Of a stretch of DNA of 64,000 nucleotides, positions 30,701-38,996 are shown in pieces. The notes beneath the pieces were generated by a model, which had not been told where the DNA came from, did no database searches, and saw nothing but the letters and a program-made list of their open reading frames with translations. Every line of letters starts with the position of its first letter. The stretch's first letter is position 1. The translations under genes and the position numbers were made by a program. Origin of the DNA: Fodinibacter sp963811825 (GTDB lineage: Bacteria > Actinomycetota > Actinomycetes > Actinomycetales > Dermatophilaceae); NCBI GenBank assembly GCA_963811825.1, contig CAWESS010000030.1, positions 62,001-126,000 on the forward strand. Reading direction: 5' to 3'.

Positions 30701-30987
30701 GCCTCGGCCAGCAGCTGCACGAGGTACTCGAAGTACTCGACGTGCCCGCCCTGGTACGAGCTGACGGCGACGCCCTGCACGTCCTCCTCGATCGCCGCGT
30801 CGACGACCTCCTGGACGCTGCGGTTGTGCCCGAGGTGGATGACCTCCGCGCCCTGGCTCTGCATGATCCGCCGCATGATGTTGATCGAGGCGTCATGGCC
30901 GTCGAACAGGGCGGATGCCGTCACGATCCGCACCGGGTTCGCCGGCACGTGGAGCTCGGGCTTCGGGCTGGTCGGCTGCGTTGCCAT
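27736..30987 (-). CDS. icmF: Fused isobutyryl-CoA mutase (IcmF)
   Basis: This adenosylcobalamin enzyme of 1,083 residues interconverts isobutyryl-CoA and n-butyryl-CoA. The order is: a B12-binding domain (DGHDASINIMRR near residue 29, then HLGHNRS), a MeaB-like G-domain that chaperones the cofactor (Walker A GTGGSGKSS near 208, and INKFERRGA), and a TIM-barrel mutase domain from about residue 540 (RTTLQALTAIYDNANSLHTN). Domain order and length distinguish it from methylmalonyl-CoA mutase. It is intact. A perfect 18-base palindrome lies 30 bases upstream of the ATG. Confidence 0.95.
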   Translation of the reverse strand: MATQPTSPKPELHVPANPVRIVTASALFDGHDASINIMRRIMQSQGAEVIHLGHNRSVQEVVDAAIEEDVQGVAVSSYQGGHVEYFEYLVQLLAEAGAGHVQVVGGGGGVIVPSEIERLRAAGVTIFSPQDGQRLGLPGMVNQVIEACDTDLYAGHATSAAAVLTGDRAAVARAITAAETGHLSDEMRAELERAAAARRTPVLGITGTGGSGKSSLTDELVRRLRVDQQDKLRIACVAIDPTRRRGGGALLGDRIRMNSLDGDRVYFRSLATRGGREVPEALGDVLTILKAAAYDLVIVETPGIGQGDAAITSFADVNLYVMTPEFGAASQLEKIDMLDFADVVAINKFERRGAMDALRDVGRQMVRNRGAFGKKPEDMPVFGTSAATFNDDGVTALYQELRGLLTGKGLEVGEGALAPVSVRHSSVLRQVVPPQRVRYLAEIAETVRGFHEDTHRFAEAARRVQRLTEVGGELTHAGSDRSGVDALLSRAQDDLPLSVARQLAGWSSVVEAYSGDEQVVTVRDREIHTSLVKESLSGNRIRRVSLPRYSDDGDLVSFLRRENLPGYFPFTAGVFPFKRDNEDPARMFAGEGDPFRTNTRFKLLSQGQPATRLSTAFDSVTLYGRDPDKRPDIYGKVGTSGVSVATLDDMRELYAGFDLTAPTTSVSMTINGPAPTILAFFLNTVMDRAVEAWASEQGREPNEEEAHGIRANALATVRGTVQADILKEDQGQNTCLFSTEFSLRMMADIQEWFIEQSVRNFYSVSISGYHIAEAGANPISQLAFTLANGFTYVEAYLARGMAIDDFAPNLSFFFSNGMDPEYTVIGRVARRIWAIAMKEKYGANERSQKLKYHVQTSGRSLHAQEMDFNDIRTTLQALTAIYDNANSLHTNAFDEAVTTPSAESVRRALAIQMIITKEWGLAINENPLQGAFVVDELTDLVEAAVLAEFDRISERGGVLGAMETGYQRGRIQDESMLYEHRKHDGSLPIVGVNTFKAPDAGDAPREVVLARASEEEKEGQLARVTSFREAHREEAEEALARLKASAVSGENVFAVLMDAARVCSLQQVTEAFFEVGGQYRRNV

Positions 30988-31016
30988 GGGGGTCCCTTCG
31001 GGTGGCTTCCCCGAGA

Positions 31017-31034
31017 TACTAGGACGTCCTAGTA
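31017..31034. promoter_or_regulatory. Perfect 18-base palindrome upstream of icmF
   Basis: TACTAGGACGTCCTAGTA is fully self-complementary and lies 30-47 bases before the icmF start, where a repressor would block transcription. The shape resembles TetR-family operators. No matching regulator gene is adjacent, so the binder is unknown. Confidence 0.7.
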
Positions 31035-31082
31035 CCTACTCGGAAGTCACCGGTGTGGGCCCAGCCTCCCACTGCGCGGGCC

Positions 31083-32116
31083 TCAGCGGGCGATCCCGGA
31101 CGCGTAGGGGTCGGGCGCCGCGGCGTCGACGACCCACTCGACCGCTGCCCGCAGGAACGGCTCGTCGACCACCTCCAGCGGCACGTCCGCCTGCAGCCGC
31201 GACCAGGACTCCGCCCGGTGCAGGCAGGAGATGCGGTCCGCCGAGGGCATCAGGTCGGTCAGCGTGGCGCGCGTCCCAATGCTCGGTCCAGGGTTCCAGC
31301 CCCGCGGCGAGCGCCCGAGCGCCGGCCGGGCCGTCCAGCGTCGTCGTCCGTAGCGGTGGCGCAGGATCCACAGCGGGATGCGCAACGCGGTGAGCGGGTG
31401 CGCCCACACGGCATCCCCGAGGTCGATGAACGCGGCGTCACCACCCGGGCGCCGGAAGGCGTTGGCGAGGTGGAGGTCGTTGTGCTGGAGGGTGCTCGGC
31501 AGTCCCGCTCTCCGCGAGCGCCGACGCGGCGTCGTGGATGCGGCCGAGCCCGGCGTCCACGAGCGCCATCTCGGCGTCGGTCGGGCGCCTCGGATCCGCG
31601 ACCGGCAGGGTGCGCCAGCCGGCCGAGCAGGTCCACGACCCACGCGACGACGTCGTCACCCGTCGACGGGAAGACCGGCAGACCCGTGGCGAGCAGCGCC
31701 TGTCGGCGTGGTCGGCGAGCGCGCGTTGCGCCACGGCGTACTGCCCGACGACGGCCACCCAGTCGTCCGACCGGCGGCGGCGCCTCGTCGTGCCACAACG
31801 GCATCCCGAGATCGGCGGTGGCCAACCACCCTCGCTCGGTGTCGACGGCGACGACGGGCGCACACAACCCCGGCACGATGCCCTCGACGACCTCGACGAG
31901 CGCGGCCTCGAACGCCTGCGACGGGGCGTTCTCCTTGACCCAGACCCGGCCGGCATCCGTCTCGACGGAGAGCACGGTCGACCAGAACCTCACCCGTTCC
32001 TGGACCAGCGGGCCGGTGACGGTGCGCCCGGCATCCGCGAGGGCCGGGAACAGCCACGCCTCGATCTCGGCCCGCCACTGCGGGCTGCGCCAGAGGGCCG
32101 GGAGGTCACGCTCCAC
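31083..32116 (-). pseudogene. Aminoglycoside phosphotransferase-like gene with several frame breaks
   Basis: Pieces of one APH/choline-kinase-fold protein lie in three frames. They run from GTG 32116 (RDLPALWRSPQWRAEIEAW, DAGRVWVKENAPSQAF), through DDWVAVVGQYAVAQRALADH, LPVFPSTGDDVVAWVVDLLG and DAEMALVDAGLGRIHDAASA, to the catalytic LQHNDLHLANAF with AFIDLGDAVWAHPLTALRIP. The end is VDAAAPDPYASGIAR at 31083. At least four, probably five or six, single-base shifts are needed. Catalytic motifs are intact, so either the assembly is poor here or decay is recent. Its start overlaps the aroQ stop. Confidence 0.7.
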
Positions 32117-32549
32117 GGTGCCGCGCGACCCAGGTGATCGCCTCCGCGTAGCCCTGCACCCCGCGGCCGATGACGTGGTGGTCGCACACGTCCGCGAGGT
32201 AGCTGTGGTGGCGGAAGGGCTCGCGGGCGTGGATGTCGCTGATGTGCACCTCGACCCGCGGCACCCGGCAGGCCGACAGCGCATCACGCAGGGCGACCGA
32301 CGTGTGCGTGTAGCCCGCGGCGTTGATGACGATGCCGGCGATGCCGACCCGCCCCTCCTGCACCCAGTCGATGAGGACGCCCTCGTGGTTGCTCTGGCGG
32401 AAGTCGACCACCAGGCCGGATGCCGTGGCCGCCTCGCCGCACAGCGCCTCCACGTCCGCGAGGGTGGCCGAGCCGTAGACCTCGGGCTCGCGCTCGCCCA
32501 GCAGGTTCAGGTTCGGGCCGTTGAGCACGAGCACCGTGGATGCGTCCAT
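32106..32549 (-). CDS. aroQ: Type II 3-dehydroquinate dehydratase
   Basis: This is a 147-residue type II dehydroquinase of the shikimate pathway, a dodecameric cytoplasmic enzyme. Motifs are VLVLNGPNLNLLGEREPEVY (with the catalytic Tyr), FRQSNHEGVLIDW, GIVINAAGYTHTS, and EVHISDIHAREPFR with the catalytic His. The length is typical. ATG 32549 is 21 bases after the DUF4173 stop. No other shikimate genes are near. Confidence 0.96.
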   Translation of the reverse strand: MDASTVLVLNGPNLNLLGEREPEVYGSATLADVEALCGEAATASGLVVDFRQSNHEGVLIDWVQEGRVGIAGIVINAAGYTHTSVALRDALSACRVPRVEVHISDIHAREPFRHHSYLADVCDHHVIGRGVQGYAEAITWVARHRGA

Positions 32550-32570
32550 GACGGCGAGTATGCCGTGGGG

Positions 32571-34146
32571 CTAGCGCATCAGCTCGGTGGTGACCACGCC
32601 GCTGCACCCGGAACCTGACGCGTCGAACGGCAGGCTCGCCACGGCATCCGTCGCGCGAGCCCGGCCGAGGTTCCACGAGAGCAGGTCGTCGCCCCGACCC
32701 TCCGCGGCCCACCCTCCCTCGAGGACGCACGCGGCGAGGTCGGCAGGCAGCCGCTCGGCGATCACCGGCGTCGCGTCGGCACTGAGGCTCGCGAGGTACG
32801 CCGTGTCCAGCGCCTGGCCCGCCTCGTAGCGGTCGATGTTGTGCGAGGCCACGAAGGCGTCGGGGTTCAGTGCGACGAAGCCGAGCACGAAGACCGCGGC
32901 CGAGACGAGCACCGCGCGCGGCACCCACCACCCCGACAGGCGGACCCCCGCCACCAGCAGCATGACGATGACGAGACCGAGCCACAGCTCGAAGCCGTCG
33001 ACGAAGACCCGCAGCACGGTGTACCCGTAGGCCTCCTGGTACAGCGACATCCGGTAGAGCGCGCTCGCCACGACGGCCAGGGTGAGCAGGCACAGGGTGC
33101 CGAGCAGGCCCCGCAGCAGCGCCCGGTCGCGCGACCCCTCGAGCGGCGCGGCCCGCATCGCGAGGCCGACGACGACGACGGTGAGGAAGGTGGCGACCGT
33201 GAGCTGGCCGAAGCCCTGGTGGACGTACTCCGCGTACGACAGGCCCGTGGTCGCCTGCAGGTACTCGACTCCGCCCCACATGGCCGTGGCCTGGGCGAGG
33301 AGGAAGGTGGCGAACAGCGCGACGACGATGCCGACGGGCACGGCCCACTCCCACGCGTGGCGGGCGCGGGGTGTCGCCGGCAGCGCGGCATCCGCGATGT
33401 TCGGCGGGTTGAGCGCGAGGTAGGCGCCCGTGAGCGCCACCCCGGCGACGAGGGTGAGGATGAAGGTGCGGGCGATGATCGTGTCCCAGCGAAGGTCAGG
33501 GATGAGCGCCTCGGTCCACGCGCCGAACACGGCGTCACCAGAGGCGAACAGCCCCCCGAACAGGGCCAGGGCCACGAGCGAGAGCCCCAGGGTGCGCAGC
33601 ACCGGCCACAGCACCGAGGCCCGGCTCGTCGCCGAGATGGTGCGCCCGAGCAGCGGGTAGCCCACGCAGCGCCGACAGCGGCCAGGCCATCATGCTGAGC
33701 GGCACGGCGAACAGGGTGCGCGCCCGGGTCACCCCGGCTGCGGCGACGATGACCCCGACGAAGACGCCCAGGGCGATCACGCCACCGGCGTCGCGCAGGA
33801 GGGTCACCGAGGCCAGCAGCGCCGCGAGCACGGCGGAGAGCACGGTCCACGGGTGGGTGCGGAAGCGGGCGACGCGCCACATGAGCACCCCCGTGCCGAG
33901 CAGGGTCAGGGCCACCGCGAGGCCGACGTTGCGCTCGGGCCAGGTGAACGCGGCCCACGCGCCGATGCCGAGGGCAGCCAGCACGGGGACGGTCTGCGGG
34001 GGCAGGGGGCGCTCGGGCCAGAGCGAGGACAGCGAGCCCGGGCCTCCGGGGCCGGCCGGGGAAGGAACCGGGGATGCCGTCACGGCCGTCCCGTAGGTCG
34101 CCTGCGGGTTGGGCCCCGGGGGTGTGGTCGTGGTGGTCGAGGTCAT
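32571..34146 (-). CDS. DUF4173 membrane protein (frame break near 33660)
   Basis: This is an integral membrane protein with about ten hydrophobic segments and a cytoplasmic Pro-rich N-terminus, of the DUF4153/DUF4173 type; function unknown. The N-terminal part (from ATG 34146 to PLSALRG) and the C-terminal part (from GYPLLGRTISATSRASVLWP) are in different frames, joined near 33,660 by one extra base. Removing it gives 525 codons. It is directly downstream of the histidine kinase, 31 bases apart, so it may be a target or partner of that system. Confidence 0.72.
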
Positions 34147-34177
34147 CGCTCGCTCCTGGGTCAGGTGGGTGGGTCGG

Positions 34178-35183
34178 TCAGTGGGGGGTGTCACGGGCAG
34201 CACGGCGCGCAGCACGGCACCGGTGTCGCCGGGAGCCGTGGGCAGGGCGCTGATGGTGCCGCCGTGCAGCTCGCACACCCAGCGGGCGATGGCCAGGCCC
34301 AGGCCCGTGCCCCCGCCGGAGTCGTCGCCGGAACCGAAGCGGTCGAAGACCCGCTCGAGGCGGTCGGCCGGGATGCCGGGCCCCTCGTCGCGCACCTCCA
34401 GGCACCAGGTGGTGTCGTCGAGCGTGCTCGCCGTGACGAGCACGTCGCCGTGGGGCGGGCTGTGCCGCACCGCGTTGTCGACGAGGTTGGCGACGAGCTG
34501 GGCCAGGCGGGCGTGGTCGGCCCGGACCGTGAGGTCGGCGGGCACCACGTCGTGGCGCACCCGCACGGGGCGACCACCGACGGAGGCCTCGGACACGGCA
34601 TCCGCCAGCAGGTCGGCCAGGCGCACCTCGGTGACCGTGAGGGGTGCGACCCCGGCATCGATGCGTGAGAGGTCGAGCAGGTCGGTGACGAGGGTGCTGA
34701 GCCGCTCGGACTGCTGCAGGGCACCGCGCAGGGCCTGGTCGTCGGGCTTCACGACGCCGTCGACGAGGTTCTCGAGCAGGGCGCGCTGTGCGGTGAGCGG
34801 GGTGCGCAGCTCGTGGGAGACCGTGGCGACGAGCTGGCGGCGCTGGGTGTCGGCGGAGGCGAGATCGGCAGCCATCGCGTTGAACGCGCGGGCCAGCGCA
34901 CCCACCTCGTCGGACGAGGATGCCGTGACGCGCTGCCCGTAGTCGCCCGCCGCCATGCGCCCCGCGGCGGTCGTCATCTCGCGCAGCGGCGAGGTCATGC
35001 CGCGAGCCAGCCACTGGGTGACCGCGAGCGCGGCGACCACGGTCACCGGCACGCTGATCCACCAGGGCACGCGACCGGCATCCGCCACTCGGGCGACGAC
35101 GACGGTGGCGACCACGCTGGCGGCGACGAGCAGGCCGAGCTTGACCTTGAGGGAGGTGATGCCGTCGAGCGGCCGGTCGGTGT

Positions 35184-35187
<4 letters not shown>
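34178..35187 (-). CDS. Sensor histidine kinase (stop codon lost by an indel)
   Basis: This is a two-component sensor of about 336 residues: two membrane segments (VKLGLLVAASVVATVVVARV and a second ending TQWL), a HAMP domain, phosphoacceptor H-box VSHELRTPLTA, N-box NLVDNAVRHSPP, and G-boxes DEGPGIP and GTGLGLAI. GTG 35187 overlaps the response-regulator stop. As written there is no stop before the next gene. One more C in the C6 run (34183-34188 on the plus strand) gives ...PVTPPH and TGA at 34178, and makes the length 337 codons. Confidence 0.88.
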
Positions 35188-35900
<713 letters not shown>

Positions 35901-35968
35901 GCACCCGAGCGTAGGGAGGTTCGGGTGGAGCCCGTGGGGGCGCCGTGTGGAGATCGTGTGAAGGTGTC

Positions 35969-36922
35969 TCAGGCGGGTTGGCGGCGCTGGGTCCGGAAGG
36001 CCGTCGGCGTGATGCCGGTGCACCGGGTGAAGTGGTGACGGAGCAGGGCAGCCGAGCCGAACCCGGCGTCGCGCGCCACGGCATCCACCGAGAGGTCGGT
36101 CTCCTCCAGGAGGTGACGGGCACGCAGCACCCGCTGGTCGGTGACCCACTGGTGAGGCGTCGTGCCGGTCTCCGCGACGAAGCGGCGGGCGAAGGTGCGC
36201 GGTGACATCGCGGCCCGTCGGGCCAGGTCGTCGACGGTGAAGGGGTCGTCGAGGTTCGCCAGCATCCACTCGAGCACCGGGCCCAGGCTCTCGGCCTGCG
36301 TCGTCGGGACCGGGCGGTCGATGAACTGGCGCTGGCCGCCGTCGCGGTGCGGGGGCACGACCATGCGTTGGGCGATCGTCGTGGCGACGGCCGACCCGTG
36401 CTCGAGCCGCACGAGGTGCAGGGCCGCGTCGATGCCGGCCGCCGTGCCCGCGCTGGTGACGACGGTGCCGTCCCTGACGTAGAGGACATCGGGGTCGACC
36501 CGGGCCTTCGGGTGCAGCTCGGCGAGCTCGTCGGCGTGGCGCCAGTGGGTGGTGCAGTCGCGGCCGTCGAGCAGCCCGGCCGCGCCGAGGGTGAACGCCC
36601 CGGAACACAGCGACAACACCCAGGCACCGCGCTCGACCGCTCGTTGGAGCACCTCGATGACGGCGGGCGACGGTTCCTGCGCCGAGGCCGAGGCCGGCAC
36701 GGCGATGAGGTCGGCATCCTCCGCGGCGGCGAGGCCGAAGGCAGCGGTGACCGTCGTGCCGTTGCGCGACTCGAGCGGGCCGGTCGCCTCGGCGCACACC
36801 CGGTAGTCGAACGCCGGCACCCCCGCGGCGGTGCGGTCGGTGCCGAACACCTCGGCGAGCACCGCGTACTCGAAGAGGGAGACGGGTTCCTGGAGGAGGA
36901 CGGCGACGGATCTCAGGGCCAT
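35969..36922 (-). CDS. GlxA/FtrA-type AraC family regulator with DJ-1/PfpI domain
   Basis: This is a 317-residue regulator. An N-terminal DJ-1/PfpI-like domain (residues 1-190) contains the nucleophile-elbow motif SLCSGAFTLGAAGLLDGRDC. The C-terminal AraC domain (about 215-310) has two helix-turn-helices (TVDDLARRAAMSPRTFARRF and SVDAVARDAGFGSAALLRHH). Such proteins often respond to nitrogen compounds or metabolites. ATG 36922 faces a 10-base-arm inverted repeat and a small divergent gene. Confidence 0.9.
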   Translation of the reverse strand: MALRSVAVLLQEPVSLFEYAVLAEVFGTDRTAAGVPAFDYRVCAEATGPLESRNGTTVTAAFGLAAAEDADLIAVPASASAQEPSPAVIEVLQRAVERGAWVLSLCSGAFTLGAAGLLDGRDCTTHWRHADELAELHPKARVDPDVLYVRDGTVVTSAGTAAGIDAALHLVRLEHGSAVATTIAQRMVVPPHRDGGQRQFIDRPVPTTQAESLGPVLEWMLANLDDPFTVDDLARRAAMSPRTFARRFVAETGTTPHQWVTDQRVLRARHLLEETDLSVDAVARDAGFGSAALLRHHFTRCTGITPTAFRTQRRQPA

Positions 36923-36933
36923 GGCAGTCAGTA

Positions 36934-36982
36934 TGGCAGATACTTGATGAACATCGGCATATCTGCCACTGGTGGCAGATAT
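36934..36982. promoter_or_regulatory. TGGCAGATA operator cluster between divergent genes
   Basis: ATATCTGCCA (36959-36968) and TGGCAGATAT (36973-36982) are perfect 10-base arms separated by CTGG. A third TGGCAGATA is at 36934-36942. All lie within the 83 bases between the AraC-type regulator and the divergent small membrane protein, where an autoregulator would bind. Confidence 0.7.
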
Positions 36983-37005
36983 TGGCTGAGCGTCAAACTT
37001 GTGCC

Positions 37006-37215
37006 ATGAACACGAACAGCATCCTCGAGACCATCCTCACCATCGCGGCCATCGGCGGCCTCGCCGCCCCGGTCGTCTACCTCCTCGAGCGCGCCAACCG
37101 GCGCGACCGCCGCGAGCACGGCTCGCGCACCTCGTGGACACCCGCCCGCCACGACGCCGACTACCGCCGGATCGCCGACGAGCTGAGCGCCTTCACCGGC
37201 GCCGCCCACCGCTGA
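37006..37215 (+). CDS. Small single-pass membrane protein
   Basis: This is a 69-residue protein: one hydrophobic segment (about residues 5-27, ILETILTIAAIGGLAAPVVY) and a charged tail. I do not recognise a family. It is divergent from the AraC-type gene across the TGGCAGATA sites and so may be its regulated target. A palindromic repeat follows it. Confidence 0.6.
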   Translation: MNTNSILETILTIAAIGGLAAPVVYLLERANRRDRREHGSRTSWTPARHDADYRRIADELSAFTGAAHR

Positions 37216-37250
37216 CTGTCGTTCCCGACCCCGAGGGTCGGCACCCCACG

Positions 37251-37323
37251 CCGACTTCGTGCGACTTGCTACGGTTTTCGTCCGGCTGACCGCTCGAACC
37301 GCACCCAGGTCGCACGAAGTCGG
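37251..37323. repeat. Dispersed palindromic element, copy 1
   Basis: CCGACTTCGTGCGAC (37251-37265) pairs perfectly with GTCGCACGAAGTCGG (37309-37323), and CGGTT/AACCG pair inside. Its right half shares AACCGCACCCAGGTCGCACG with the element at 60,549-60,626. It lies between two convergent genes, where it could terminate both. Confidence 0.75.
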
Positions 37324-37329
37324 GTCGGG

Positions 37330-38097
37330 TCAGGACGTGCGGCGGCCGAGGAGCCAGCCGATGAGCACGCCGATGATGCCTGCCACGGCATACGGGGCGT
37401 AGGTCTTGACCAGGACCGGCAGCACGGTCGCACCGAGGTCGATCGAGTCGTCCACCGCAGGCACCGGCGCGAGCCGCGGCGTGGAACGCCCCGCGGGCCG
37501 TGGTGCAGCCGGGGCCAGCCCACCAGGAGCACCTCCGGATGCCGTGCCACCGTCGGATGCCGTGCCACCGGCACCGCCCGCACCACCGCCGCCCGCGCTG
37601 GGAGCCGGCGTCACGGCATCCGGCTGGGGCACCGGCTCGGGCTCGGGCTCCTCCTCCACCGCGAACTGGCTCTCGATGCACGCGACGAACTGGCCGAGCA
37701 GCTTGTCGGAGACGTCCTGCATCACCCCGCGGCCGAACTGGGCCGGCTTGCCGGTGACCGACAGGTCGGTCGTGACGTCCACGCGGGTGCCCTCCCCCGA
37801 GGGCGCGAGCTGGATCGTCACGGTGGCGCCGGCGGTGCCGTTGCCCCGCTTGTCCTTGCCCTTGGCCTCGATGACGGCCCGATGAGCCTGGTCGTCGCGC
37901 TCGATGAACGTGCCCGCCCCGGCGTACTGCAACGCGATGGGGCCGAGCTTGACCTTCACCGTGCCGGCGAACCCGTCGTCGCTCGCGTCGGTGACGACCG
38001 CCCCGGGGAAGCAGCTGCCGACCCGCTGCAGGTCCATGAACGTCGCCCAGGTGTCGTCGACGGAGGCGGGGACGGTGAAGTCGTGGGTCAGCTCCAT
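37330..38097 (-). CDS. coxG: CoxG family SRPBCC protein with membrane anchor
   Basis: This is a 255-residue protein: an N-terminal SRPBCC/CoxG domain (residues 1-150, MELTHDFTVPASVDDTWATF), an acidic then Gly/Ala/Pro-rich linker, and a C-terminal membrane segment (PYAVAGIIGVLIGWLLG). In Oligotropha CoxG helps attach CO dehydrogenase to the membrane; the tail anchor fits that. ATG 38097 is 8 bases after the coxM stop. It is the last gene of the cox array and faces the palindromic element. Confidence 0.9.
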   Translation of the reverse strand: MELTHDFTVPASVDDTWATFMDLQRVGSCFPGAVVTDASDDGFAGTVKVKLGPIALQYAGAGTFIERDDQAHRAVIEAKGKDKRGNGTAGATVTIQLAPSGEGTRVDVTTDLSVTGKPAQFGRGVMQDVSDKLLGQFVACIESQFAVEEEPEPEPVPQPDAVTPAPSAGGGGAGGAGGTASDGGTASGGAPGGLAPAAPRPAGRSTPRLAPVPAVDDSIDLGATVLPVLVKTYAPYAVAGIIGVLIGWLLGRRTS

Positions 38098-38105
38098 GCG
38101 GGGAA

Positions 38106-38996
38106 TCAGCCTCCGAGGGCGGTGAGGACGGCGCGACGGGTGAGCACCCGCGCGAGGTGGCGACGGTAGTCGGCGTCGCCGTTGAGGTCGCTCGGCGGGT
38201 TCGTGCCGTCGGCCGCGCTGTCGCACGCGTCACCGAGGTCACTCGCCGACCGGCCGACGAGCGCCGCCTCGACCGAGGTTGCCCGCAGCGGGGTCGAGCC
38301 CATGTTGGTCAGGCCGATCCGTGCCTCGCTGATCGTGCCGCCGTCGACCTTGAGCGCCACCGCGACACCGACGATCGACCACTGGTGCGAGACGCGCACG
38401 AACTTCTCGTAGTGCGACCCCCACCCGGTGTGCTTCGGGATGCGGATGGCCGTGAGCAGCTCACCCTCACCGACGGCGGTCTCGAAGAGGTCGAGGAAGA
38501 ACTCGCTGACCGGCACGGTGCGCTCGCCCTTCGGCCCGTGCTTGCGCCCGAGCCCGAGCCCGAGCCCGTGCTCGGGCCCGCGGATCACGAGCTCGGCATC
38601 GAGCGCGAGCACCGGGGCCCCGACGTCACCGGCGGGGTCGGCGTGCACCAGCGCGCCGCCGATGGTGCCGCGGCGACGGATCTGCGGGTCGGCGACCTCT
38701 TCGACCGCCTGCACGAGCAGGGCGGCGTGGGTGCGCACGAGCGGGTTGGCGATGACGTCGGCATACGTCGTCATCGCGCCGATGACGATGTGGTCACCCT
38801 CGTCGCGGATGCCGCGCAGCTCGTCGATGCGTCCGAGGTCGACGATCTGCTCAGGGGCGTTGAGCCGCATCCGCAGGATCGGCAGGAGCGACTGGCCACC
38901 GCCGAGGACCTTGGCGTCGTCGCCGGCCGCCTCGAGGGCGGCGAGCGCGTCGTCGACCGTGGTGGGTGCGAGGTAGTCGAATGCTGCGGGGATCAC
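38106..38996 (-). CDS. coxM: CO dehydrogenase/xanthine dehydrogenase FAD subunit
   Basis: This is a 296-residue FAD-binding medium subunit. FAD motifs KVLGGGQSLLP (about residues 30-40) and RRRGTIGGALVHADPAGD are intact. The GTG at 38996 overlaps the coxL stop. A Gly-Leu run (GLGLGLG) encoded by a GCCCGA hexamer repeat (38546-38568) interrupts the middle of the domain and may be an expansion. Confidence 0.92.
   Translation of the reverse strand: MIPAAFDYLAPTTVDDALAALEAAGDDAKVLGGGQSLLPILRMRLNAPEQIVDLGRIDELRGIRDEGDHIVIGAMTTYADVIANPLVRTHAALLVQAVEEVADPQIRRRGTIGGALVHADPAGDVGAPVLALDAELVIRGPEHGLGLGLGRKHGPKGERTVPVSEFFLDLFETAVGEGELLTAIRIPKHTGWGSHYEKFVRVSHQWSIVGVAVALKVDGGTISEARIGLTNMGSTPLRATSVEAALVGRSASDLGDACDSAADGTNPPSDLNGDADYRRHLARVLTRRAVLTALGG

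Noticed and set aside
27736..30987. Methylmalonyl-CoA mutase
   Set aside because: The domain order (B12 domain, G-domain, mutase barrel in one chain) is that of IcmF.
25903..31032. 1.7k-residue plus-strand open frame opposite icmF and the ABC gene
   Set aside because: Same GC shadow effect; it crosses two real genes and has no recognisable domain.
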